64,000 nucleotides of DNA from positions 186,001-250,000 of the forward strand of contig CANLUY010000002.1 in NCBI GenBank assembly GCA_947494435.1, given 5' to 3'. The stretch comes from an uncultured Litoreibacter sp. Its GTDB lineage: Bacteria > Pseudomonadota > Alphaproteobacteria > Rhodobacterales > Rhodobacteraceae. Each line of letters begins with the position of its first letter. Positions within the stretch are counted from its first letter, which is position 1. The position numbers and the translations under genes were made by a program. Of the stretch, positions 19,705-26,933 are shown one piece after another. The notes under the pieces are model-generated. The model was not told the origin of the DNA and ran no database searches. It saw nothing but the letters and a program-made list of their open reading frames with translations.

Positions 19705-20982
19705 ATGAGAACCCGTATTTTAGCCCTCGCGACCACAACAGTTTTAACAGCCTGCGCAGGTGGATCAGACTTTAGAACGGCAGATGAGTTAGTGCTCGCA
19801 GAACCTGTGGTAGAAGAGGCGATCGCGCTGGAAAGCCCAGCGGAAGTCGCTGCGATCAGTAAGCGGATCCCTTCAACAGGCACGGCCCGCCCGCGGCGTG
19901 GTGTTTTGACGGCGGGCGACATTGATGACGGTTTGAATATCGCGGCGTTCAACCGTTACCAATCGCGCACGGCACGGGCAGAAAGGCTGCCGGGCATCAA
20001 TCTGTCCAAACCGGTCTTGGCGCGGGTCCAGACATTTGATGGCGCCCCCGCTGCAGGGGTTCGGATCACACTCCGGCGCAAGGGGTCAGATGAGCCTTTT
20101 TATTCCGGTTATTCAGGCGTGGACGGGCTGGTCACAGTGTTTCCCGGCGCGTTCGGACATGGCGCGCGAGGCCCTGTCGAGATGCGCGCGTTTCCAGAAG
20201 GTCAGGGGCACCCCGTGGTCAAGGTGCTGTCCCCGAACGGTGTGCGTCACACGGTTGAAGTGCCCAGCAAAGCGGCTTGGTCCCCCGATTTTCTTGATCT
20301 GGCCTTCGTGGTCGACACAACGGGAAGCATGGGCGATGAGCTTGCCTGGCTCACAAAAGAACTGAAATCCATCATACGCCAAGCCAAACGCGCAGCCCCC
20401 GGCGTTGATATCCGTTACGGATTGGTTGTGTATCGGGACAAAGGCGATGACTACGTTGTGCGCAACTACGGCTTCACAAAGCGCCAATCAGAGATACAAG
20501 GCTGGCTGCGGGCGCAATCCGCGCAAGGCGGAGGGGACTATCCCGAAGCGGCAGCGCAAGCCTTAACAGCCGGTGCCAAGTTGAACTGGCGTCGCGGTAA
20601 GGGTGAACGGTTGATGTTTCATATTGCCGATGCGCCACCACATAAACGGGATGCGCGTGCCTATTTGGACGCGGCACGCGCAGCCGCAGCGAAGGGTGTG
20701 CAGGTCTTTGGGCTCGGCGCGAGCGGCGTCGGCCCGCAATCAGAGTTGCTTATGCGGCAAGCTGCCATCGTGTCCAATGGGCGCTACTTGTTCCTGACAG
20801 ATGATAGCGGTGTAGGCTACGGCCATGCAGAGCCGACGTTCTCCTGCTATCAAGTCAGCCGGCTGAATGACCTGATGGTGCGGGTGCTGAAATCAGAGCT
20901 TTCGGGCCGACGCGTTGAAGCGAAGCCAAGTCAAATAATCCGACGGGTCGGCACATATCAGCGGGGTGTTTGCCGGAATTGA
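19705..20982 (+). CDS. VWA-domain lipoprotein
   Basis: This 425-residue protein has a signal peptide with lipobox LTAC (Cys about residue 17), a short linker with LVLAEPVVEE, a beta-rich domain (about 90-190) and a von Willebrand A domain (about 200-420). The MIDAS motif reads VVDTTGSMGDE, and DAPPHKRD and GLGASGVG are later conserved parts. VWA domains bind ligands through a metal ion; the partner here is unknown. ATG 19705 follows TAGGAG. The gene is divergent from the DUF6502-like/short lipoprotein pair, and the shared LVLAEPV segment suggests a common origin or site. Confidence 0.82.
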   Translation: MRTRILALATTTVLTACAGGSDFRTADELVLAEPVVEEAIALESPAEVAAISKRIPSTGTARPRRGVLTAGDIDDGLNIAAFNRYQSRTARAERLPGINLSKPVLARVQTFDGAPAAGVRITLRRKGSDEPFYSGYSGVDGLVTVFPGAFGHGARGPVEMRAFPEGQGHPVVKVLSPNGVRHTVEVPSKAAWSPDFLDLAFVVDTTGSMGDELAWLTKELKSIIRQAKRAAPGVDIRYGLVVYRDKGDDYVVRNYGFTKRQSEIQGWLRAQSAQGGGDYPEAAAQALTAGAKLNWRRGKGERLMFHIADAPPHKRDARAYLDAARAAAAKGVQVFGLGASGVGPQSELLMRQAAIVSNGRYLFLTDDSGVGYGHAEPTFSCYQVSRLNDLMVRVLKSELSGRRVEAKPSQIIRRVGTYQRGVCRN

Positions 20983-21048
20983 GCGGGGTTTTGCGCAAGC
21001 CTCTGCAGCGCCGCACAAGGGGGGCTGCACCAGCACACAGAACTAAAC

Positions 21049-21085
21049 TGAACGGTTCAAAAACTTGAGGCTGACGTTCAAGTTT
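21049..21085. promoter_or_regulatory. Two adjacent inverted repeats upstream of a small secreted protein gene
   Basis: TGAAC-G-GTTCA (21049-21059) is followed directly by AAACTTGA-N9-TCAAGTTT (21061-21085), both with perfect arms. They lie about 90 bases upstream of the gene starting at 21171 and not next to a gene end, so they look more like operators than a terminator. No regulator can be assigned. Confidence 0.45.
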
Positions 21086-21170
21086 CCCCGGCGGAAGCCT
21101 CATATATCAGTGTCATGAAAGCGAAGGTGCCTCCCAATCTTCGTTCATCCCTACTGGAGAGGATATTGAT

Positions 21171-21485
21171 ATGAAACAGTTTTTAATCCCCGTATTTGTT
21201 CTCGCAATGGTTGCCCCAGTCTTCGCAGATGCAGAAGACTTTGGTGAAAAGATGCTGGAGCGCAACGGCTCTAACGCCTCCGCTGCGACATTGGCGATGG
21301 CCGCTGACAAGCTGAGCGGTGATACGCTGGATGAGAAATTGATGGTCGGTGACAACGCCGTAGTGACACGCAACAGCGGCGCTATCTCCATCGGTCACCA
21401 GCGTTTGGCAACAGAAATGGGCGTGAACGCCAGTGACTATTCTGTCGCTGAACTGGCGAAGATGTATATCGGCGAATACGACTGA
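21171..21485 (+). CDS. Small secreted protein (104 aa), unknown
   Basis: The product has a clear Sec signal peptide (MKQFLIPVFVLAMVAPVFA, cut before DAEDF) and a mature part of about 85 residues without cysteines. The ribosome site GAGAGGA is well placed and a terminator follows, so the gene is a single transcription unit. It ends in MYIGEYD. I do not recognise a family. It resembles the repeat protein at 52261 only in being short, exported and Ala/Asn/Ser-rich. Confidence 0.75.
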   Translation: MKQFLIPVFVLAMVAPVFADAEDFGEKMLERNGSNASAATLAMAADKLSGDTLDEKLMVGDNAVVTRNSGAISIGHQRLATEMGVNASDYSVAELAKMYIGEYD

Positions 21486-21515
21486 TTTGGACATCTGACC
21501 TAAGGTCCGATCAAA

Positions 21516-21546
21516 GCCGGCGGGGGTGACCTCGCCGGTTTTTTCG
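21516..21546 (+). terminator. Rho-independent terminator after the small secreted protein gene
   Basis: GCCGGCG.GG and CC.CGCCGG form a G+C-rich stem around GTGA, followed by six T residues. It ends the gene at 21171-21485 and sits just before the end of the convergent AraC gene. Confidence 0.88.
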
Positions 21547-21554
21547 TGAAACTG

Positions 21555-22409
21555 TCAGGTTCGAAGCGCGGAGCGGTATTTGCCGGGCGTCCGACCATGC
21601 GCCTTGCGGAACACGCGCGAAAAATGTGCTTGGTCCGCGAAACCACAACGAATTGCAATCTCTCCCAACGATAACTGGCCGTCATGCAAGAAGATCAACG
21701 CGGCCCGCAAACGTGCCTCCTTGACGAATGCCATTGGCGATTGGCCGGTGCGTTGTTTGAACTTTCGGGCGAAAGTCGCTTCACTCATACCGACCAGTTC
21801 GGCCAGTCCAGCGGGCGTTATTTTCGCGTCCAGCCGCGCCTCGATATGGCTTAGAATTGTCGCGTAATCGTCCAGATCAAACCCACCCGTAGCGTTTTCA
21901 TCATACGTTCCGTAGCGGCGGACAAGCGTGACTAGAAACACGCGGGCGAGGGCATCAAATAGGATGTCCGCACCGATATCGTCTTGTTGTGTTGCGCTGT
22001 GCAGCTGCGCTGCTGCACCTGCTAGATCAGGATCACTGACCACAACTTCACTGTCGATCGTGTTGCCTGTCAGGATCAAGCGCATGTCCAGTTCGATAAA
22101 CCTGCGTAATGCGTCGGGTTCGAGGCGGATCAAGATGATTTTCGCGGGATCAAGCCATTCCCAAACAGTGTGTGACTTGTGTGGGGCTAGCGCGATATCG
22201 CCTTTGTTGAGCGTAAACTGACGTGCGTCCCCGTCACGAGTGACAATAACGCGAAGAGGGGCGTCCTGAACAGGAATGACCAGACAATGATGCTGGTCGG
22301 TCTCGGCACGCTTTCGACCGGGCCCGCCTGCGCAATAGTCTAGCGTCAATGCACCTCGCGCAGCCACGTTTACTGCTTTCGGCATATCTGAAGATGCCAG
22401 TCGTCCCAT
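21555..22409 (-). CDS. AraC family transcriptional regulator
   Basis: The 284-residue regulator has an N-terminal cupin-like sensing region (TLNKGDIALAPHKSHTVWEWL) and a C-terminal double helix-turn-helix. The first HTH reads ITPAGLAELVGMSEATFARKF and the second LSLGEIAIRCGFADQAHFSRVF, followed by the conserved GRTPGKYR. The ligand is unknown; the mix of cupin and AraC domains resembles RipA/cupin_6 regulators. No divergent target is adjacent, because the next gene upstream (gatB) runs in the same direction. Confidence 0.92.
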   Translation of the reverse strand: MGRLASSDMPKAVNVAARGALTLDYCAGGPGRKRAETDQHHCLVIPVQDAPLRVIVTRDGDARQFTLNKGDIALAPHKSHTVWEWLDPAKIILIRLEPDALRRFIELDMRLILTGNTIDSEVVVSDPDLAGAAAQLHSATQQDDIGADILFDALARVFLVTLVRRYGTYDENATGGFDLDDYATILSHIEARLDAKITPAGLAELVGMSEATFARKFKQRTGQSPMAFVKEARLRAALIFLHDGQLSLGEIAIRCGFADQAHFSRVFRKAHGRTPGKYRSALRT

Positions 22410-22619
22410 GTTTGTCTTGTCCTCGTTTCAACCCTAATTGGTCATTCGGAACATTCTTTGCGTCACTCCACCTTCAAACGGTTGACCTTGCGCATTCCGT
22501 CGAAAGAAAAGTGAACTAAATCGTTCAATTGTTATCAAAAGATGGGGAGTAGATATTGAACTTCAAGCGCACGGCGTTTGATTGGCGGGAATTCTCTTGT
22601 TTGAGCAATGGCATGAACG

Positions 22620-22650
22620 AAAAAAAGCCGCATCAACGGGATGCGGCCCT
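22620..22650 (-). terminator. Rho-independent terminator after gatB
   Basis: Read on the minus strand, GCCGCATC-CCGTT-GATGCGGC is a perfect eight-base stem followed by seven T residues. It lies 29 bases after the gatB stop codon. Confidence 0.9.
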
Positions 22651-22678
22651 CTTTTTGTTTAATTGCTAGGACTTGCGC

Positions 22679-24193
22679 TTAGCCGTTGAGCTTCTTGGCA
22701 ACAAGTTGGTTGACCGCTTTGGGGTTCGCCTTGCCGCCGGTTGCTTTCATGACTTGTCCGACAAACCAGCCTGCAAGCTTTGGGTTTTCTTTTGCTTTGG
22801 CGACCTGGTCTGGGTTGGCTGCAATAATTTCATCAACTGCCGCTTCAATCGCGCCAGTATCAGTCACTTGCTTCATTCCGCGTGCTTCCACGATCTCTGC
22901 CGGATCGCCACCTTCTGTATAGACGATCTCGAACAGGTCTTTGGCGATCTTGCCGGAGATGGCATCTGAGGTGATCAAATCGATGATACCACCGAGCTGT
23001 TCCGGTGTGACAGGACTTTGCGTGATGGATTTGTCATCATCTTTCTTGAGACGCCCGAACAATTCGTTGATCACCCAATTGGCGGCCAGCTTGCCATCGC
23101 GACCTTCGGCCACTTGTTCGAAATAGGCGGCATTGGTGGTATCGGCGGTCAGAACGGCGGCATCGTATTCGCTGAGGCCAAAATCACTTATGAAGCGCAG
23201 GCGTTTCTCATCAGGCAGTTCGGGAAGTTTCGATGCAAGATCATCAACCCAATCCTGTTCAATTTCCAGCGGCAACAGGTCGGGGCAGGGGAAGTAGCGG
23301 TAGTCATGCGCTTCTTCTTTCGAGCGCATGGAACGTGTTTCACCTTTATCAGGATCGTAGAGACGCGTTTCCTGCTCGACCTCGCCGCCAGCTTCAACGA
23401 TGGCAATTTGGCGTTTGGCCTCAACTTCAATCGCTTGTTGGATGAAGCGAAGAGAGTTCATGTTCTTAATCTCGCAACGTGTTCCGAGATGGGAGAAGTC
23501 TTGCGTCCCCATGTATTTTTCATAGGCACCGGGCAAGCAGATAGACACGTTCACATCTGCGCGCAGGTTGCCGTTTTGCATATTGCCGTCACAAGTGCCG
23601 AGATAGCGCATGATTTGACGCAGTTTAGAAACATAAGCGGCGGCTTCTTCGGGGCCTCGGATGTCGGGACGGGAGACGATTTCCATCAGCGCGACGCCGG
23701 TTCGGTTTAGGTCGACAAAGGACATTGCCGGATCCATGTCGTGAATGGATTTGCCTGCGTCTTGTTCAAGGTGAATGCGTTCAATACGGACGGTGCGCGC
23801 AATGCCCGGTTCCATATCCACATGCACTTCGCCCTCTCCGACGATCGGGTGGTAGAGCTGCGAAATCTGATAACCCTGCGGCAGGTCAGGGTAGAAGTAG
23901 TTTTTGCGGTCAAACGCGGAATAGAGATTGATATCTGCCTTCAAGCCTAAGCCTGTCCGGACGGCTTGGGCGACGCATTCCTCGTTAATGACGGGCAGCA
24001 TGCCGGGCATACCTGCATCGACGAAGGCCACGTTGGAATTCGGCTCCGCGCCGAATTGCGTCGAGGCTCCCGAAAAGAGCTTCGCGTTGGTGGCGACTTG
24101 GGCGTGTACTTCGAGGCCAATCACCAACTCCCAGTCGTGTTTTGCACCAGCGATCACTTTGGGTTTCGGGGTCTCATAGGTCAGGTCAAGCAC
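22679..24193 (-). CDS. gatB: Aspartyl/glutamyl-tRNA(Asn/Gln) amidotransferase subunit B
   Basis: GatB is the kinase/tRNA-binding subunit of the GatCAB amidotransferase that converts Glu-tRNA(Gln), and often Asp-tRNA(Asn), to the amidated forms. The 504-residue protein shows [32 protein letters not shown] and [16 protein letters not shown] in the cradle domain. [13 protein letters not shown] follows, and the C-terminal YqeY-like tail ends [13 protein letters not shown]. gatA and gatC are not adjacent, which is common in this lineage. Confidence 0.97.
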   Translation of the reverse strand: MLDLTYETPKPKVIAGAKHDWELVIGLEVHAQVATNAKLFSGASTQFGAEPNSNVAFVDAGMPGMLPVINEECVAQAVRTGLGLKADINLYSAFDRKNYFYPDLPQGYQISQLYHPIVGEGEVHVDMEPGIARTVRIERIHLEQDAGKSIHDMDPAMSFVDLNRTGVALMEIVSRPDIRGPEEAAAYVSKLRQIMRYLGTCDGNMQNGNLRADVNVSICLPGAYEKYMGTQDFSHLGTRCEIKNMNSLRFIQQAIEVEAKRQIAIVEAGGEVEQETRLYDPDKGETRSMRSKEEAHDYRYFPCPDLLPLEIEQDWVDDLASKLPELPDEKRLRFISDFGLSEYDAAVLTADTTNAAYFEQVAEGRDGKLAANWVINELFGRLKKDDDKSITQSPVTPEQLGGIIDLITSDAISGKIAKDLFEIVYTEGGDPAEIVEARGMKQVTDTGAIEAAVDEIIAANPDQVAKAKENPKLAGWFVGQVMKATGGKANPKAVNQLVAKKLNG

Positions 24194-24435
24194 GGCGGCA
24201 CCTCTCGGAATGGGCTATGGTGCTGGATTAGCCAAAAGCCGCGACGGCTGCAATGTCATCATGCATGCGGTTCGGGATTGTTGTCGGTCGCAAGGTTGTG
24301 CGGCGGAACAGCTATATCCCAATTTCCGCAATAATAATCGGAAAACCGGCGATTTGTTGCGTGAAGCGGATCAGTACGCCTTGTTTTCGACAAACTTGTT
24401 GCCCGAAATTGCGTCTTCTGCAATGCCCTTTGGGT

Positions 24436-25179
24436 ATGCGCTGCCACGCACTTATATTTGCCGTCTCAATGATTGCACTTCCGCTGTTTGCGGAGACGTC
24501 TTCTACCTCAGGGTTGGAAGCGCATCAGCCTCTTCCAAAGATAGATATTCGCGCGCCATCACCTGACGATGTCCGCCCCGTTCAAAGAGCAAGCTATTTG
24601 CCGCGCGCGAAATGGGATTTCCGGGCCGAGGGGCACCTGTGGACGCGGGCGACTTTGTCGGCGCTCAATGGGCATGGAAAGCCGTTGATAGATCTGGTTC
24701 CTGAAGACATTCAGACGTGGTGTCCGGCCTATGCCTCCAACGGGCCAGAGAAACGTGCGGCGTTTTGGAATGGGTTGATCTCAGCTTTGGTGAAGCATGA
24801 AAGCACATTCAGACCGCGTGCTGTTGGCGGTGGGGGGCGTTGGTTTGGACTGACGCAGATTTTGCCGGGGACGGCGCGTGGGTATAAGTGCCGTGTCGGG
24901 ACGGGGGCTGCGTTGAAGCATGGCCCGTCTAACTTAAGCTGCGCGGTCCGTATTATGGCGACCACAGTGACGCGGGATGGGGTTGTTGCTTTGAAGAACG
25001 GCCGTCTGGCAGGGATTGCTGCCGACTGGGGCCCGATGACGAAGCGCGCTAAGCGCGCCGAGATGGCGCGCTATACGCGGGATCAGAAATATTGCCGTCT
25101 TCTGTCAGCGGTCCGACCAATTGAGCGGCCAGCGCATATTACGGCTGTCCTGCACTCGACTTCTAACCAGCAGGACTAG
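24436..25179 (+). CDS. Lytic transglycosylase-like secreted protein
   Basis: The product (247 residues from ATG 24436) has a signal peptide (CHALIFAVSMIALPLFAETS) and an SLT-like domain. ALVKHESTFRPRAVG contains the probable catalytic Glu, and WFGLTQILPGTARGYKC matches the goose-lysozyme-like fold. Such enzymes cleave peptidoglycan glycan strands in the periplasm. The frame is open back to 24253, but only the chosen start puts the signal peptide first. It converges on the SDR gene with a CTAG stop overlap. Confidence 0.8.
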   Translation: MRCHALIFAVSMIALPLFAETSSTSGLEAHQPLPKIDIRAPSPDDVRPVQRASYLPRAKWDFRAEGHLWTRATLSALNGHGKPLIDLVPEDIQTWCPAYASNGPEKRAAFWNGLISALVKHESTFRPRAVGGGGRWFGLTQILPGTARGYKCRVGTGAALKHGPSNLSCAVRIMATTVTRDGVVALKNGRLAGIAADWGPMTKRAKRAEMARYTRDQKYCRLLSAVRPIERPAHITAVLHSTSNQQD

Positions 25180-25928
25180 CGTCCGCCCGAGACATCAACC
25201 GACGTACCTGTGATGTAGCTTGCGCCTTCGCCCAAGAGATAAAGGATCGCGTGGGCGCATTCTTCTGCATCACCAGCGCGCTTCATCGGCACCATGTGGG
25301 AGAGGTCATCGCAACGGTCCGGCAGGCCGCCTTTGCCGTGGATCGCCGTCTCGATCAGGCCGGGGCGGATCGCGACGACACGGATGCCTTCTGCGGCGAC
25401 CTCGTCGCTGAGCCCTTTTGTGAAGATATCAATGCCTGCTTTGGTTGCCGCATAGTCGACGTACTGATTTGCGGAGCCCAACCGGGCTGCAGCGGAGCCA
25501 GTATTGACGATCACACCGCCTTCGCCGCCGTAGCTTTTGGACATCCTCAGGACGGCCTCTTTGGCGACCAGAATGGGGGCGATCAGATTAACGTCAACCA
25601 TGCGGCGGAGGCGTTCGTAGGACATCTCATCGACGCGTTGGGGGTGATCGACGATGCCTGCATTGTTTACGAGCGCATCGAGCTGAGGGAAGGCTGCGTC
25701 GAACTCGGTGAAGATCCGCCGGATATCTTCTGGCTTGGCCACATCCCCTTGGAACATATGCGTGATCGCGCCTTCTTGTTCGCACATTTGCGCGACGAGC
25801 TGAGCGCCTTTGAGGTCGGAGTTATAATGGATGCCGATGTCATAGCCATGTTTGGATGCGAGGACCGCCGTGGCGGCGCCGATGCCGGAGCTGGCGCCGG
25901 TGATGAGGATGGACTTTTTGCGAGCCAT
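25176..25928 (-). CDS. Short-chain dehydrogenase/reductase
   Basis: This 250-residue Rossmann-fold oxidoreductase has the cofactor motif TGASSGIGAA at about residues 10-19, NNAG within LDALVNNAGIVD, the catalytic Ser in NTGSAAA, and YAATK in QYVDYAATKAGID. The C-terminal GTSVDVSGGR is typical of the classical SDR family. The H-Y-N-S after the second strand suggests NADPH. The substrate is unknown. A possible 23-codon frame lies ten bases upstream. Confidence 0.92.
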   Translation of the reverse strand: MARKKSILITGASSGIGAATAVLASKHGYDIGIHYNSDLKGAQLVAQMCEQEGAITHMFQGDVAKPEDIRRIFTEFDAAFPQLDALVNNAGIVDHPQRVDEMSYERLRRMVDVNLIAPILVAKEAVLRMSKSYGGEGGVIVNTGSAAARLGSANQYVDYAATKAGIDIFTKGLSDEVAAEGIRVVAIRPGLIETAIHGKGGLPDRCDDLSHMVPMKRAGDAEECAHAILYLLGEGASYITGTSVDVSGGR

Positions 25929-25937
25929 GAGGTGTTC

Positions 25938-26009
25938 CTAGTTGGTCTTGGAGGCGGTCTGGAGGTCGTCCAGCGCGGATTTCTGTATGTCTTTTATGAC
26001 GGTTTTCAT
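25938..26009 (-). CDS. Possible 23-residue peptide upstream of the SDR gene
   Basis: An ATG at 26009 opens MKTVIKDIQKSALDDLQTAS and ends with TAG, nine bases before the SDR start codon. The composition is that of an amphipathic helix, and an AGG lies very close to the ATG. It could be a translated leader peptide, but a frame this short can arise by chance. Confidence 0.25.
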   Translation of the reverse strand: MKTVIKDIQKSALDDLQTASKTN

Positions 26010-26116
26010 CCTGCGGCGCGAGGGCCTTGAAGTGAGAAGTGATGGGCTTGAAGCCTTGGGTGTTCTGATCATCCGAGTTTGGCGGATTTATGGCGTCGTC
26101 TGCACAACCGTGATTT

Positions 26117-26132
26117 CCCCCGCATGCGGGGG
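26117..26132. repeat. Perfect 16-base palindrome
   Basis: CCCCCGCATGCGGGGG is self-complementary and is followed on the plus strand by ATTTTATAA. It lies between the parA-type gene and the SDR gene, both on the minus strand. It could be a weak terminator or a protein-binding site. Confidence 0.5.
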
Positions 26133-26195
26133 ATTTTATAAGGGTCTGAAAACAAACAGATTCCCATTCTGTTCACCAAATTTTAATCCAAGACC

Positions 26196-26828
26196 TTACG
26201 GCAAGGCGGCAAGTGCTTCACGGGCGAGCGCTTCGACCTCGGTAGCGGCGGGGCCGCGTTTGGCGATCTCGGAGGCGCCGAGGCCTTTGCCAAGGGCTTC
26301 AGCATAGACGATACGGTTGGCGAGGGAGGCTTGGGCCAAGGCCGCGTCAATTGTTGCGGCTTCTTCGGCGATTTCGGTGCCGAGCCGCGTGCCGGAGCGG
26401 GTGCGTGTGAGCACGAGCATGGCGGGTGTGTCCTCGCGGCGGGCAAGATCAAGGACGCTTTCAGTGGCCCAGAGATCGACATGGCTGGTGGCCACGGGAA
26501 CGAGGGTCAGAGCGGCTTTGCGCAGTGCAGGGCGCAGATCGCTATCGGCTTTGGGCGGGGTGTCGACAAGAACAATGTCATGATCAGACAGCAGTTTGCC
26601 GACCTCATATTCAACGCCCCATGCGGAGGAGGTTGAGAAGGTCATGCCGGGATCTTCCATCAATCCGGCACGCGTCATGAACCACCGCCCCAAGCTGCCT
26701 TGTGGATCGGTGTCGATAATCGCGACGGTTTTGCCAAGCTGGGACAGTCCGACAGCAAGGTTTGCCGTCAACGTGGTCTTGCCACTGCCGCCTTTTTGCT
26801 GCGCTATTGTGATTGCTTGTCCGGCCAT
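26196..26828 (-). CDS. Orphan ParA/MinD-type ATPase
   Basis: The 210-residue ATPase has the deviant Walker A motif [16 protein letters not shown] (both Lys present) near residue 10, the [13 protein letters not shown] switch I motif, and [10 protein letters not shown] as Walker B. ParA proteins position DNA, chemoreceptors or other cargo on the nucleoid. No parB or parS-like partner lies next to it. ATG 26828 has a GGGGTG ribosome site. It follows the Rieske operon by 105 bases on the same strand, behind a 15-base palindrome at 26852, so separate control is likely. Confidence 0.9.
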   Translation of the reverse strand: MAGQAITIAQQKGGSGKTTLTANLAVGLSQLGKTVAIIDTDPQGSLGRWFMTRAGLMEDPGMTFSTSSAWGVEYEVGKLLSDHDIVLVDTPPKADSDLRPALRKAALTLVPVATSHVDLWATESVLDLARREDTPAMLVLTRTRSGTRLGTEIAEEAATIDAALAQASLANRIVYAEALGKGLGASEIAKRGPAATEVEALAREALAALP

Positions 26829-26851
26829 TTCACACCCCATGAGTCGGCTTT

Positions 26852-26866
26852 TGCTGCAATGCAGCA
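26852..26866. promoter_or_regulatory. 15-base palindrome upstream of the ParA-type gene
   Basis: TGCTGCA-A-TGCAGCA has perfect seven-base arms and lies 23 bases upstream of the ParA-type start codon. The position fits an operator. A separate CCCCG-N6-CGGGG hairpin at 26880-26895 could weakly terminate the preceding operon. Confidence 0.45.
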
Positions 26867-26933
26867 TAGCCGGATCCAGCCCCGATTGCACGGGGTGATT
26901 TCTAGGGGCTTTCCGGCTTCAGCTGCATTTCCC

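Noticed and set aside
24210-24566. An open frame in front of and overlapping the lytic transglycosylase-like gene in another frame
   Set aside because: Parts look protein-like, but it overlaps the signal peptide region of the better-supported gene, has no ribosome site, and becomes Ser-rich noise after the overlap.
25942-26307. A plus-strand frame crossing the gap between the SDR and ParA genes
   Set aside because: It overlaps the start of the SDR gene and the end of the ParA gene on the opposite strand and has no conserved-looking sequence.
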